Origin: Glaciecola sp. KUL10
GTDB taxonomy: Bacteria > Pseudomonadota > Gammaproteobacteria > Enterobacterales > Alteromonadaceae
Direction of reading: 5' to 3'
Length of the DNA: 64,000 nucleotides
NCBI RefSeq assembly: GCF_003203515.1
Contig: NZ_BGNG01000003.1
Span: 248,001-312,000, forward strand
The notes beneath the pieces are model-generated. The model was not told where the DNA came from and made no database searches. It saw only the letters and a program-made list of their open reading frames with translations. This document shows positions 7,589 to 16,831 of this stretch, piece after piece. The position numbers and the translations under genes are program-made. How positions within the stretch are numbered: the first letter of the stretch is position 1; the number at the start of each line of letters is the position of its first letter.

Positions 7589-9769
7589 ATGAAAACTCAA
7601 TCGAAGATAACCCCTAATTTAAACTGTTCACTAAGCAAGTTAGGTAAACCGATACTATTAGTGATGTTAGTTGGCTTAACGACTAGTTGCGCCAATATGA
7701 GAGGACCAGCATATCAGTTATCCAAGGATGACCCCGAAGTGTTTTCAACGGCCCTTAGAGAACCAACGTTAGTTGACAGTGATAGCATTACATTGATTGA
7801 GAGTAACGGCCCGACTGAAACACTCAACACTAATGAATCCTTGAGAATTGAGAAAACACCAACATTGAGCGTCAGTCAGCAGTCTGTTATCGCTTCAGAA
7901 GCAGTACTACCAATGCTTGATAACACACAGAAAATTGAAAGGCTCGCATTCAACAATATGCCAGTTGGTACTTTTATAAATGAAGTATTTGGTAATCAGT
8001 TAGGCTTAAGTTTTGTGATTCAACCCCAAGTCAACAATGCTAAAGACTTAGTCACTATGCGCTTATCAAACGCTGTCGATCAACAAGCACTATATCGCAT
8101 AGCCTCAACAACCTTAGAATCATATGGAGTCACAACTTCATTTGATAACGAAATACTAACCTTTAGTTATTCACAAGAAGCGAGCAAGGGTGATACACCT
8201 CTTATGGTGAGCGGAAGAACCTTACCAGAAGTACCTCAGACTAACAGGCCTTTGTTCTATATTTACCAAGTAAAATCCTTATCAACGTCTGTCTTAAGAG
8301 GCTATATTCAACCGCTATTCAAACGAAACGAACTTGATATTAAAGACGATCCTTTTTCGAATTCACTAATAATAACGGCAACAAAAAACAAACTTGAGCA
8401 AGCGATCGCCGCCGCAGAATTGTTTGATAAACCATCAATGGCCGGTTTGTATTCTCGAGTAGTCACTCCAAACACAGGTAATGTCAAAGATTTAGCTGAC
8501 AACCTTGAACAAGTGTTAAGCACTGAAGGCTTTGCAGTGAAGCAAGGTGCTAGCTTAGGAGGCGGAGCAATAAGATTGTTAGCCTTAGAGTCAGTAGGAC
8601 AATTAGTCGTATTCACTCGCTCACAAGACAACCTTAACCATGTGATAAATTGGGTAAGACAATTAGAAGTTGAGCGTCAAAGCGAAATAGAACAAGGGTT
8701 ATTTAGTTATCAGGTCCAAAGCACCTCTGCTTCACACATTGTCAACATTTTGAGTAACCTAGGCGTTGCTAACGCGGTCGGAATTTCACAGTCGTCGTTG
8801 TCTGGAAATGCGATAGGTGATCAAACTATCTCTGCAACGGGTCAACGGCAGACGGTCACCAATAGAACACAACCACCAACAAGTGGTACTGCCGACGATT
8901 CTTTTGGTCGATTTACGGTAGACGAGCAACTCAACACAATTTTATTTAGTGGCAGTGGTAAACAATGGCTAAAAATACTACCCATTGTTAAGAACCTGGA
9001 TAAACCAGCTCCCTCAGTCATGGTAGAAGTCATGTTGGTGGAAGTACAATTAAACGACAATGAATCCACTGGTGTTGAATGGCTTGCAAACAGTGTCTTA
9101 GGCGGCTTTGACCTCAGTTTTGGTACCTTAAACGCCTTAAGTATAGGTGGTTCAGGGTTTAACCTTGGCCTTGAAAGCGCTGGTCAGACACGCGCGCTGG
9201 TGAATGCGTTTTATCAAAACCGTAAAGCCAATATTCGCTCAAGACCTCGAATCATGGTCAAGAGTGGCGGACAAGCATCGATTGATGTGGGTAATGAGAT
9301 TCCTGTAACAACTGTCACAGCACAAAGCACTGTTTCGAGTGATTCTCAGATCGTATCGAACCAAAGCTATAGGAAAACAGGTGTTATTTTAGATATAAAG
9401 CCAACAGTTCACGCCTCTGGGTTTGTAGATATTGAAATTAATCAATCACTTAGTGAAGCATCGGACACGACCGGTGACGGCAATCCGACTATTCTAAATC
9501 GCTCAATATCGACAACAGTAACACTCAAAGATGGTGGCTCGGTACTCATCGGTGGATTGATATCGTCCTCTACTTCAGAGGGAACGCGAGGTATACCGGT
9601 TTTAGGCAAACTGCCTATTTTAGGCAAGCTTTTCACAACAGATACAAATTCACAGGACCGAACTGAACTCATGGTAATGATTATTCCATATATCATTAGC
9701 TCGCCAGAGGAAGGACAAGATCTAACAGACGAATTACAACGTTCAAGAATAGAAGAGTTATCCCTATGA
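7589..9769 (+). CDS. gspD: T2SS outer-membrane secretin GspD (predicted lipoprotein)
   Basis: A 726-residue secretin. The signal peptide ends in a lipobox, GLTTS then Cys34, so the mature N-terminus is probably lipidated. N0 (MPVGTFINEVFG and onward), N1 and N2 ring domains follow (for example FYIYQVKSLSTSVLRGYIQ and DDPFSNSLIITATK). The C-terminal secretin domain has VMVEVMLVEVQLNDNE, the conserved beta-barrel repeats and the signature GIPVLGKLPILGKLF. It forms the outer-membrane channel. Lipidated secretins such as HxcQ can reach the outer membrane without a separate pilotin, which may apply here. Its stop overlaps the start of the next lipoprotein gene. Confidence 0.93.
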   Translation: MKTQSKITPNLNCSLSKLGKPILLVMLVGLTTSCANMRGPAYQLSKDDPEVFSTALREPTLVDSDSITLIESNGPTETLNTNESLRIEKTPTLSVSQQSVIASEAVLPMLDNTQKIERLAFNNMPVGTFINEVFGNQLGLSFVIQPQVNNAKDLVTMRLSNAVDQQALYRIASTTLESYGVTTSFDNEILTFSYSQEASKGDTPLMVSGRTLPEVPQTNRPLFYIYQVKSLSTSVLRGYIQPLFKRNELDIKDDPFSNSLIITATKNKLEQAIAAAELFDKPSMAGLYSRVVTPNTGNVKDLADNLEQVLSTEGFAVKQGASLGGGAIRLLALESVGQLVVFTRSQDNLNHVINWVRQLEVERQSEIEQGLFSYQVQSTSASHIVNILSNLGVANAVGISQSSLSGNAIGDQTISATGQRQTVTNRTQPPTSGTADDSFGRFTVDEQLNTILFSGSGKQWLKILPIVKNLDKPAPSVMVEVMLVEVQLNDNESTGVEWLANSVLGGFDLSFGTLNALSIGGSGFNLGLESAGQTRALVNAFYQNRKANIRSRPRIMVKSGGQASIDVGNEIPVTTVTAQSTVSSDSQIVSNQSYRKTGVILDIKPTVHASGFVDIEINQSLSEASDTTGDGNPTILNRSISTTVTLKDGGSVLIGGLISSSTSEGTRGIPVLGKLPILGKLFTTDTNSQDRTELMVMIIPYIISSPEEGQDLTDELQRSRIEELSL

Positions 9770-10374
9770 GAAAAAACACATTTATAAAAACATCTCAATT
9801 TATTATTTCTATCGCGTCAATCGCCTTGTTAAGTGCTTGCACCAATGAACAACAAAGCGAAGAAACTACCTCAACGAATATGACCTATGCAGAGAAGGTG
9901 AGTGCTGCAATCGAAAAGTTAGATATCAATACGATTGAGGTCACTGGCTTTGAATGTGCTAACGAACTACTCCCAAGCATTCACATATTAGGTCGCGGCA
10001 CAAATTTTCCAGACTTTCTGACCGAGGATGTCAGTACTGAAATTATAAGACAAGACTACGAATCGATTGTTAAGCGGATTTCCTGCCTCAATGAACCGAC
10101 TGCGGAAGCCAAGTTTGTTGATGCAGCGGTGACTAATGAAGCAGAAAGTGGAAAAGCCCTAGACGCGGTGACGGTTAACTTCCCCTTAGGCATGGTCGTG
10201 TATAACGGTGAAGAGGATTGGATGATGAGAGTTGATTTTGCTTATATTGTTGAAGGTTTAGTCAGTGCTGAGCGTCCTACCGTTAAAAAACGATTTAAAG
10301 TACTTGAAACATTGGAAAGCGACGGAACACCTATCAAAGGTATTATTAAAGTTGCGCCCGCCCCAAATCAATAG
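9766..10374 (+). CDS. Uncharacterised lipoprotein coupled to gspD
   Basis: A 202-residue protein with a lipoprotein signal peptide (SIASIALLSA, then Cys25). The mature part has one cysteine pair (FECANELL and ISCLNEP) that could form a disulfide, and a beta-rich C-terminal half. The ATG overlaps the gspD TGA, so it is probably made with the secretin. I do not recognise a family. Position suggests a T2SS accessory or pilotin-like factor, but the secretin is itself lipidated, so a classical pilotin role is uncertain. Confidence 0.75.
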   Translation: MRKNTFIKTSQFIISIASIALLSACTNEQQSEETTSTNMTYAEKVSAAIEKLDINTIEVTGFECANELLPSIHILGRGTNFPDFLTEDVSTEIIRQDYESIVKRISCLNEPTAEAKFVDAAVTNEAESGKALDAVTVNFPLGMVVYNGEEDWMMRVDFAYIVEGLVSAERPTVKKRFKVLETLESDGTPIKGIIKVAPAPNQ

Positions 10375-10412
10375 CATCTGATTAGCAATTAAATTGAGTT
10401 CAAGGAACGATA

Positions 10413-11195
10413 TTGAAAATAAAAACAATCTCAGAAAACTGGCAGGTAACTCAATCAAGTTACGACGCACTTAAAGCTATTAGCCAACAAATTCACCCCA
10501 AAGATCCTGAAATAGTCGATTGGTACAAAAAGTATGCAAATAGCCAACGCAAACGATTATCTTACGACATTGACTACACTGAGAAATTCTGTGAACAGGG
10601 TGACAAGATATTAGAATTCGGTTCAGCTCCCTTTTTGTTGACAACCGTATTAAAAAACAAAGGGTATGAGGTCACTGGACTTGACCTAAAACCCGGTCGG
10701 TTTGCAGGTTCAATCCACAAACATAAACTTGATGTTAAACGCATTGACTTTGAGACCCAAGCATTACCATTTGAAAACAATACTTTTGATGCAGCCATAT
10801 TTAACGAAGTGTTCGAACATCTTCGTATTAATCCGATTTTCACACTCAGGCAAGTTCATAGAGTGTTAAAACCCGGTGGAAAAATAATGCTATCAACACC
10901 TAATTTAATGTCTTGGAAGGGGTGGTACAACTTTGTTTTCAAAAACAAATTACCTTGTAACCTTTTTAACGAATATAGGAAGCTTGAGCTTATTGGACAT
11001 ATGGGTCATATTCGTCTGTATAGCACAAATGAAGTCATTACCTTTTTGTCACATATCGGTTTTGATACAGAAGTGATTATTTACAGAGGTGAATGGCAAT
11101 CTGATTCGGAGTCAAAGAGAACTTGGGGAAATAGGTTTCTCAAACTCTTCCCCAAATATAGGACTTTTTTCTCGGTAGTCGCTAAAAAACGCTGA
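10413..11195 (+). CDS. Class I SAM-dependent methyltransferase
   Basis: A 260-residue protein, probably starting at TTG 10413 with AAGGAA five bases upstream. Methyltransferase motif I is ILEFGSAPFLLTTVLKNKGY, motif II acidic residues are in VTGLDLKP, and later motifs are FDAAIFNEVFEHL and HRVLKPGGKIMLSTP. This is a Methyltransf_11-type fold. The substrate is unknown; a LPS or polysaccharide sugar is possible because the dTDP-rhamnose genes follow. It ends inside a perfect hairpin shared with rfbB. Confidence 0.85.
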   Translation: MKIKTISENWQVTQSSYDALKAISQQIHPKDPEIVDWYKKYANSQRKRLSYDIDYTEKFCEQGDKILEFGSAPFLLTTVLKNKGYEVTGLDLKPGRFAGSIHKHKLDVKRIDFETQALPFENNTFDAAIFNEVFEHLRINPIFTLRQVHRVLKPGGKIMLSTPNLMSWKGWYNFVFKNKLPCNLFNEYRKLELIGHMGHIRLYSTNEVITFLSHIGFDTEVIIYRGEWQSDSESKRTWGNRFLKLFPKYRTFFSVVAKKR

Positions 11196-11213
11196 ATAAC
11201 AGCGTTTTTTAGC
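11181..11213. terminator. Bidirectional terminator between methyltransferase and rfbB
   Basis: Perfect 14-base inverted repeat: GCTAAAAAACGCTG (11181-11194) and CAGCGTTTTTTAGC (11200-11213) with a 5-base loop. The A/T run in each arm gives a U-rich tract in either direction. It overlaps the 3' ends of both convergent genes. Confidence 0.88.
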
Positions 11214-12289
11214 TACAGTAACGGCCTCCACCACTTCTCATTATCAAGATACCATTTCAATGTTTTTTGAATACCTGATTCAAAGGATTCGAAGGGTTTG
11301 TAACCAAGCTCGTTAGTTGTTTTGCTAGCATCTATCGCATAGCGCCTGTCATGGCCTAAACGATCTGTCACATAGGTAATTAAAGACTTAGAGTTGTTTT
11401 GTGAAACTTGCTTAGCCTGTGGAAATCTGTGGATCAACGAAGGGTCAGCAGCAAAGGCCTTATCCATAAGTTCACAAATCAACTTCACGATATCAATGTT
11501 AGCCCATTCATTATGACCGCCAATATTGTAATTTTCTCCTACAATACCTTTGTTAATAACTAAATCGATACCAACAGCATGGTCCTCGACATACAACCAG
11601 TCTCTAATTTGCTGACCGTCTCCGTAAATTGGGAGTGGCTTATCATGCAATATATTAGTAATAACTAATGGAATCAATTTCTCAGGGAAGTGATAAGGGC
11701 CATAGTTATTGGAGCAATTACTTGTGCTCACCTGAAGCCCATAAGTATGATGATACGCACGCACGAGATGGTCACTGGCAGCTTTACTTGCCGAGTATGG
11801 TGAGTTAGGTGCGTATTGCGTATCTTCGGTAAACGCAGGATCAGTGGGTGAGAGCGTACCGTATACTTCATCAGTGCTAACGTGATGAAAACGATGTTTT
11901 GTTTCTGGTAGACCTTGCTCCTTGGGAGTATCTATCCACAATTTCTTTGCTGCTTTTAATAGGGAATAAGTTCCTAAGATATTAGTTTCTATAAATGCAT
12001 CAGGACCGGTAATCGACCTATCCACATGGGATTCAGCTGCAAAATGCACGATCGTATCAATACTGCGCTCCACCATTAAGGCTTCAACCAAATCAGTATC
12101 ACATATATCACCTTGCTTAAAATAGAAATGGGGATTGTCATTTACTACAGATAAACTTTCAATATTGCCAGCGTAAGTTAATGCATCCAACACAGTCACT
12201 TCATCATCAGGGTATTTACCTAACCAATAATGCACAAAATTGGCACCAATAAACCCAGCGCCGCCGGTAACTAATAATTTTTTACTCAT
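11213..12289 (-). CDS. rfbB: dTDP-glucose 4,6-dehydratase
   Basis: A 358-residue extended SDR enzyme that converts dTDP-glucose to dTDP-4-keto-6-deoxyglucose, the second step of dTDP-L-rhamnose synthesis. The NAD-binding motif is GGAGFIGANF. The signature HVSTDEVYGTL carries the Thr-Asp-Glu of the dehydratase, and the catalytic Tyr and Lys are in YSASKAASDHLV. The length is normal for RmlB. It is the last gene of the rfbA-C-D-B run, ending in the shared terminator. Confidence 0.95.
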   Translation of the reverse strand: MSKKLLVTGGAGFIGANFVHYWLGKYPDDEVTVLDALTYAGNIESLSVVNDNPHFYFKQGDICDTDLVEALMVERSIDTIVHFAAESHVDRSITGPDAFIETNILGTYSLLKAAKKLWIDTPKEQGLPETKHRFHHVSTDEVYGTLSPTDPAFTEDTQYAPNSPYSASKAASDHLVRAYHHTYGLQVSTSNCSNNYGPYHFPEKLIPLVITNILHDKPLPIYGDGQQIRDWLYVEDHAVGIDLVINKGIVGENYNIGGHNEWANIDIVKLICELMDKAFAADPSLIHRFPQAKQVSQNNSKSLITYVTDRLGHDRRYAIDASKTTNELGYKPFESFESGIQKTLKWYLDNEKWWRPLL

Positions 12290-12305
12290 AATTCTTCCAA
12301 TAAAT

Positions 12306-13169
12306 TTATGCTAGGTCATTGATGACTAGTGCTAGCGCATGTTGCCAATGAGGTAGTTCTATATCGTTAAGCGCTTTCTTTAGAGAACTTTTAGACAACA
12401 CACTATAATGTGGTCTGGCTGCGTGAGTTGGATACTCAGACGTTAATATTGGTTTGATCGGTATTTTGTTTACCAATATATCTTTGTCTAAACCTTGCCG
12501 TTGAATTTCAACCGCAAAATCGTACCAAGAAGCAACTCCTTCATCGCTAACATGGTGAACACCTATTAATTTTGATTGTGATGCTTTTAGGCATACTTCA
12601 GCAAGTGTGGTCGCTGACGTAGGTGAACCGATCTGATCATCAATGACACCCAAAGCAGGTTTTTCCTTCATCAAACGCAACATGGTTTTAACGAAATTAT
12701 TGCCAAATTTTGAATACACCCAACTAGTACGCAATACACATGAGTTTTCGCCATACTTCGAAAGGAGATTATTCTCACCTGCCGCTTTACTGGCGCCATA
12801 TATACCATTCGGTGCAAGCTCATCATCGGGTTGATATGGACTTCCTTTATCCCCTGCAAATACATAATCTGTTGATACATGCACTAAATGTATTCCTTGC
12901 TTCTTACTTGCTTCTGCAAGGTTACCTACCGCTAAATCATTTAGAGCAAATGCAGCCTGTTGATCTGTTTCCGCCTTATCAACTGCTGTGTACGCTGATG
13001 CGTTAATGACAGCGGAAACCGAGTGCGTATGAAAAGCTTCAAGAACACTTTCGATGTCAAGCAAGTCGATATCATTTCTTCCAAAGGCTATCATGGGTTG
13101 CTGAATTGACGTGCACAACTCTTGGAGAGCCTGAGATAGCTGGCCGGATTTACCTATTATCGCTAACAT
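12306..13169 (-). CDS. rfbD: dTDP-4-dehydrorhamnose reductase
   Basis: A 287-residue RmlD-type SDR that reduces dTDP-4-keto-L-rhamnose to dTDP-L-rhamnose. Visible features are the N-terminal Rossmann start IGKSGQLSQAL, NASAYTAVDKAE, the HVSTDYVFAG segment, and Tyr/Lys in NGIYGASKAAGE. It lies 5 bases after rfbC and 16 bases before rfbB. Confidence 0.95.
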   Translation of the reverse strand: MLAIIGKSGQLSQALQELCTSIQQPMIAFGRNDIDLLDIESVLEAFHTHSVSAVINASAYTAVDKAETDQQAAFALNDLAVGNLAEASKKQGIHLVHVSTDYVFAGDKGSPYQPDDELAPNGIYGASKAAGENNLLSKYGENSCVLRTSWVYSKFGNNFVKTMLRLMKEKPALGVIDDQIGSPTSATTLAEVCLKASQSKLIGVHHVSDEGVASWYDFAVEIQRQGLDKDILVNKIPIKPILTSEYPTHAARPHYSVLSKSSLKKALNDIELPHWQHALALVINDLA

Positions 13170-13174
13170 TAAAC

Positions 13175-13726
13175 TTAACCTTCAAACTTAGGAGCAGTAT
13201 CAAAACTATGAGCTTGCTCATCTTTCGCTGATAAAGAAGGCGCCTTCCCATTTACTAGTGGCCAGTCGATAGATAGCTTAGTGTCGTTATACGCAAGTGA
13301 GACCTCAGATTCAGGATGATAATAGTCGGTACACTTGTACAAAAATTCAGCACTCTCACTTGTCACGTAAAATCCGTGTGCAAAACCAGCAGGCACCCAC
13401 ATTTGACGCTTATTCTCGGCTGACAACTCAGTACCAAACCATTGTCCATAACTGACACTATTTTTACGCATATCTACAGCTACATCAAAAACGCTTCCGT
13501 GCGTCACTCTTACTAATTTACCTTGGGTATGTTCAAGTTGATAATGCAAACCGCGCAGTATTCCTTGAGAAGACTTACTGTGGTTATCTTGCACGAAGGT
13601 CACGTCTGCACAATTTTCTCTAAACCAATCATCTCTAAAAGTTTCTAAAAAGAAACCACGGTCATCACCAAAAACGCGAGGCTCTATAATTTTAACGTCT
13701 GGTATATCTGTGTTAACTACTTTCAT
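13175..13726 (-). CDS. rfbC: dTDP-4-dehydrorhamnose 3,5-epimerase
   Basis: A 183-residue cupin-fold epimerase, the normal RmlC length. Motifs include EPRVFGDDRGFFLETF, the catalytic-His segment SQGILRGLHYQ, and the conserved PAGFAHGFYV. It acts between RfbB and RfbD on dTDP-4-keto-6-deoxyglucose. It is packed 3 bases after rfbA. Confidence 0.96.
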   Translation of the reverse strand: MKVVNTDIPDVKIIEPRVFGDDRGFFLETFRDDWFRENCADVTFVQDNHSKSSQGILRGLHYQLEHTQGKLVRVTHGSVFDVAVDMRKNSVSYGQWFGTELSAENKRQMWVPAGFAHGFYVTSESAEFLYKCTDYYHPESEVSLAYNDTKLSIDWPLVNGKAPSLSAKDEQAHSFDTAPKFEG

Positions 13727-13729
13727 AAA

Positions 13730-14611
13730 TTACTTAATTTTCTCATTTAATATTTTCATTAGGTATTGACCGTACCCGCTTTTTATCAATGGAGCAGCAA
13801 GTGACTCTAGTTGAGTTTCATTAATAAAGCCCTGACGATATGCAATTTCTTCGGGGCAACAAATTTTCAGCCCTTGACGTTTTTCAATTGCAGAAATAAA
13901 TACTGATGCATCTAGTAAACTATCTATTGTACCAGTATCTAGCCACGCAGACCCTCTTCCCATTAGTTCAACTCGAAGGTTGCCTTGCTCTAAATACAAG
14001 TTATTTAGGTCTGTAATTTCATATTCGCCTCTGGCTGATAACGGAACAGATTTAGCAAGTTCAACGACTTGATTATCATAAAAGTACAAGCCTGTAACCG
14101 CATAATTGCTTTTCGGGTTGAGGGGCTTTTCTTCAATAGAGACAGCACGCCAATCATCATTGAACTCGACGACGCCATAGCGCTCGGGATCGTGCACATG
14201 ATATCCAAAAACAGTTGCGCCAGACGTTTGCTGAGCAGCATTTTTCAAAGACACTGGAAGATCATGGCCATAGAAAAGGTTATCCCCTAAAACTAGGGCG
14301 CAGGGGTCATTATTGATAAACGACTCGCCAAGTATAAATGCTTGAGCCAAGCCGTCCGGCGATGCTTGCTCAACATACTCAAAACTTACGCCCCAGTGAC
14401 TTCCGTCTCCTAATAGCTTTTTGAATCGAGGAAGCTCTGCAGGTGTAGAAATAATAAGGATTTCGCTTATCCCAGCTAACATCAATGTCGATATTGGATA
14501 GTAAATCATTGGTTTATCATACACAGGCATCAGTTGTTTACTGACCACTTGTGTTAGAGGGTGAAGTCGAGTACCTGACCCACCTGCCAGAATAATTCCT
14601 TTTTTAGTCAT
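13730..14611 (-). CDS. rfbA: Glucose-1-phosphate thymidylyltransferase
   Basis: A 293-residue nucleotidyltransferase that makes dTDP-glucose from dTTP and glucose 1-phosphate, the first step of the pathway. The signature [17 protein letters not shown] binds nucleotide, and [18 protein letters not shown] follows it, with [13 protein letters not shown] later. First of the four rhamnose genes and 21 bases after the chain-length/export gene, so polymer synthesis and export are probably transcribed together. Confidence 0.96.
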   Translation of the reverse strand: MTKKGIILAGGSGTRLHPLTQVVSKQLMPVYDKPMIYYPISTLMLAGISEILIISTPAELPRFKKLLGDGSHWGVSFEYVEQASPDGLAQAFILGESFINNDPCALVLGDNLFYGHDLPVSLKNAAQQTSGATVFGYHVHDPERYGVVEFNDDWRAVSIEEKPLNPKSNYAVTGLYFYDNQVVELAKSVPLSARGEYEITDLNNLYLEQGNLRVELMGRGSAWLDTGTIDSLLDASVFISAIEKRQGLKICCPEEIAYRQGFINETQLESLAAPLIKSGYGQYLMKILNEKIK

Positions 14612-14632
14612 GAATTTTTTTTCCTTTTACAA

Positions 14633-16120
14633 TTATTTGAGCTCTTCAGCAGTAGCAATCAGCATTTTTCCGATAAAATATACAGCAAGTAAAACAGCCA
14701 ATAACAGCACGAGATTATAAAACACTTTAGGGTATTTTGCTTCCTCGGGATATGTAGGAGACTCAATTGTTACTAAGTATTTTAATTGCTTATAAGCTTG
14801 AATTCTAGCCTGCTCTAGTGAAAGTTTTGAAGCTGAGTAGGACTGCAAAGCAAACTCTAAATCAATTTTATAGTCACTAAACTTTGACAATATCGCATTA
14901 ACGCCGAGCTCACCTTCGCCGCTTTGATGTTCGGAATTACTAAGGTCTACGTTTGACTCAAATGCAACGGAACGCGTCAGTCGCTCCCGCTCAGAACGTA
15001 ATTGCTGCTCAAGGCTACTTAGTTCGTCTTTTGTTTGAATGACCAGCGGTGCACTTGTGGACATACTACTAAGTAAAGCATTGAGTTCAGCTGTTTTTGT
15101 CGCTATCCGAGATTCTAGTTCGAACGTAATTTGTTGTAACGCGACGCCCTCAGCTTCTGGATCGAGTAAGTTATATTTACGCTGAAATGCTAGTAATCGC
15201 CGCTGAGCATTTTGAAGCTTTTCCTGCGTGAGTTCATGTTCATTTTGCACAAATGACAATTGCGCTTTAGCCAAATCATGTCCAATTTGATTTATGAAAG
15301 CTTCTGCTTGTTTTACGATTGTGTTAGTAATCAAATTTGCAAAGTCAGGCTCAAAAGCTTGTGCGCGCACTGAAATAATGGACGAATTGGGATCAATCTC
15401 TACCACTACATGCTTTTGAAAATAATCGAATCTATCTTCTTTGCTTGCATCGCTCGTTTGTCTACTGAATGGATCCCAGCTATGCACTTGGAAGTGTTCA
15501 GTATATTCAATTTCTTGCTCTAAAAACGCTATCATATCGCTCGATAAAATATACGCTTTAACTAGTTCGGTATCGCTATTGTTTTGGGTATTGCCAAACC
15601 CACTTAGCAATGCCAAGGATGGATCAATTGTTGACATAGCACCATCTGCTTGTTTGATAACGAGTTGCGCTTGAGATTCAAAACGTGGAGTCGCAATCAT
15701 TAATAAGTACAAAGCAAAAACCAGAACAGGAATTATCACAAATACTAACAATCCATAATTTGCAGCGAAAGCTCGTACCGCTTTTATCGGCCCCTTCGCA
15801 GTCAATGAATTATTTTGGTGCTGATTTCCCGCATTGACTGGTGTTATTTTTTGACTTTTTCGGCCTAATATTGCCTCGATTTCAGTCCCGTCCTCTGATT
15901 CGACTTCCCACCTGAGACGAAGTGCGTCAATCTTAGAGACAGTTTTTGTATCCCCTCTATCAGATGCAAGCTTTTTACACCTAGAAAACAAATGATTAAT
16001 AATTTTGGGATGCGTTTGCCAATAAACATCAATTTGCTCAAGCAAAAAATCAAGATTATCACGATTTTCTTTACTTAAAGATTTGATGTAAATAGCTGGG
16101 TCGTCTTGTAACACTGTCAT
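14633..16120 (-). CDS. Capsule export inner-membrane protein, KpsE/CtrB-like
   Basis: A 495-residue polysaccharide co-polymerase-type protein. After about 120 cytoplasmic residues there is a membrane helix (GLLVFVIIPVLVFALYLLMI), then TPRFESQAQLVIKQ, a long periplasmic coiled-coil region (about 270-400) and a C-terminal membrane helix (VFYNLVLLLAVLLAVYFIG). Two membrane segments around a periplasmic coiled coil is the KpsE/BexC/CtrB design, which bridges the ABC transporter and the outer-membrane exporter. The extra N-terminal cytoplasmic region is longer than in KpsE. It sits with kpsT-, kpsM- and wza-like genes. Confidence 0.85.
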   Translation of the reverse strand: MTVLQDDPAIYIKSLSKENRDNLDFLLEQIDVYWQTHPKIINHLFSRCKKLASDRGDTKTVSKIDALRLRWEVESEDGTEIEAILGRKSQKITPVNAGNQHQNNSLTAKGPIKAVRAFAANYGLLVFVIIPVLVFALYLLMIATPRFESQAQLVIKQADGAMSTIDPSLALLSGFGNTQNNSDTELVKAYILSSDMIAFLEQEIEYTEHFQVHSWDPFSRQTSDASKEDRFDYFQKHVVVEIDPNSSIISVRAQAFEPDFANLITNTIVKQAEAFINQIGHDLAKAQLSFVQNEHELTQEKLQNAQRRLLAFQRKYNLLDPEAEGVALQQITFELESRIATKTAELNALLSSMSTSAPLVIQTKDELSSLEQQLRSERERLTRSVAFESNVDLSNSEHQSGEGELGVNAILSKFSDYKIDLEFALQSYSASKLSLEQARIQAYKQLKYLVTIESPTYPEEAKYPKVFYNLVLLLAVLLAVYFIGKMLIATAEELK

Positions 16121-16180
16121 TTATTCGTTTTGCCTTTTACAAAGTACATCCGTTGACTCATCGATATAGCCAAAATTTAA

Positions 16181-16831
16181 TTACAATCGCTCATAAACCT
16201 CAATGGCATGCTCTATATCATGAAAAAATTCAAGTTTCCCCTTGTCTAATACAATTGCACTGTCACAGAACAATCGAACCTCTGACATGGAATGACTCAC
16301 CATGATAACACTCGCTGTTTTTGATTTGTTAAATAATGCTTTTCTTGCTCGACGCTTGAAACCTGCGTCTCCAACTGATGTTACTTCATCAATCAGATAC
16401 ACATCGAAATCGATAGCGATGGAACACGCAAATGCTAACCTGGGGCGCATCCCACTTGAGTATGTCCCCACTGGCAAATCAAATTTTTTATCTAACTCAG
16501 AGAATTTCAAAACTTTATCTTCATACAGGTCTAAGTCTTCAACGCCGTTTACTTTACCAATGAAACGAGTATTTTCTCTTCCAGTCATTGCCGGATGAAT
16601 TCCTGTAGACAAAGCGACGGGCCAGGAGATATTCTTTTGAGTGGATATAGAGCCTGCATTAGGGTATTCGGACTTTGCTAACATTCGGAATAATGTAGAT
16701 TTACCCGCTCCATTTTTCCCCAATAACGCAAGATTGGTATTGGTCGGTATGTCAAAAGTAAGATTGCGAAATACAAACTGTTTACCCAATCCACTTGGGT
16801 AGTATTTATCAACATTTTTAAGTTCAATCAT
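16181..16831 (-). CDS. kpsT: Capsular polysaccharide ABC transporter ATPase, KpsT-like
   Basis: About 216 residues from ATG 16831 (MIELKNVDKYYPSG). An upstream in-frame start at 16882 would add 17 residues overlapping kpsM and is less likely. Walker A is GKNGAGKST, the signature is the KpsT-type YSSGMRPRLAFACS, and Walker B is VYLIDEVTSVGDAGF with a switch His in VSHS. The short single-domain ATPase is typical of group 2 capsule exporters. The ATG overlaps the kpsM TGA, so the two subunits are coupled. Confidence 0.92.
   Translation of the reverse strand: MIELKNVDKYYPSGLGKQFVFRNLTFDIPTNTNLALLGKNGAGKSTLFRMLAKSEYPNAGSISTQKNISWPVALSTGIHPAMTGRENTRFIGKVNGVEDLDLYEDKVLKFSELDKKFDLPVGTYSSGMRPRLAFACSIAIDFDVYLIDEVTSVGDAGFKRRARKALFNKSKTASVIMVSHSMSEVRLFCDSAIVLDKGKLEFFHDIEHAIEVYERL

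Noticed and set aside
9442-9798. Long minus-strand ORF inside gspD
   Set aside because: Shadow frame of the conserved secretin domain, with no plausible protein features.
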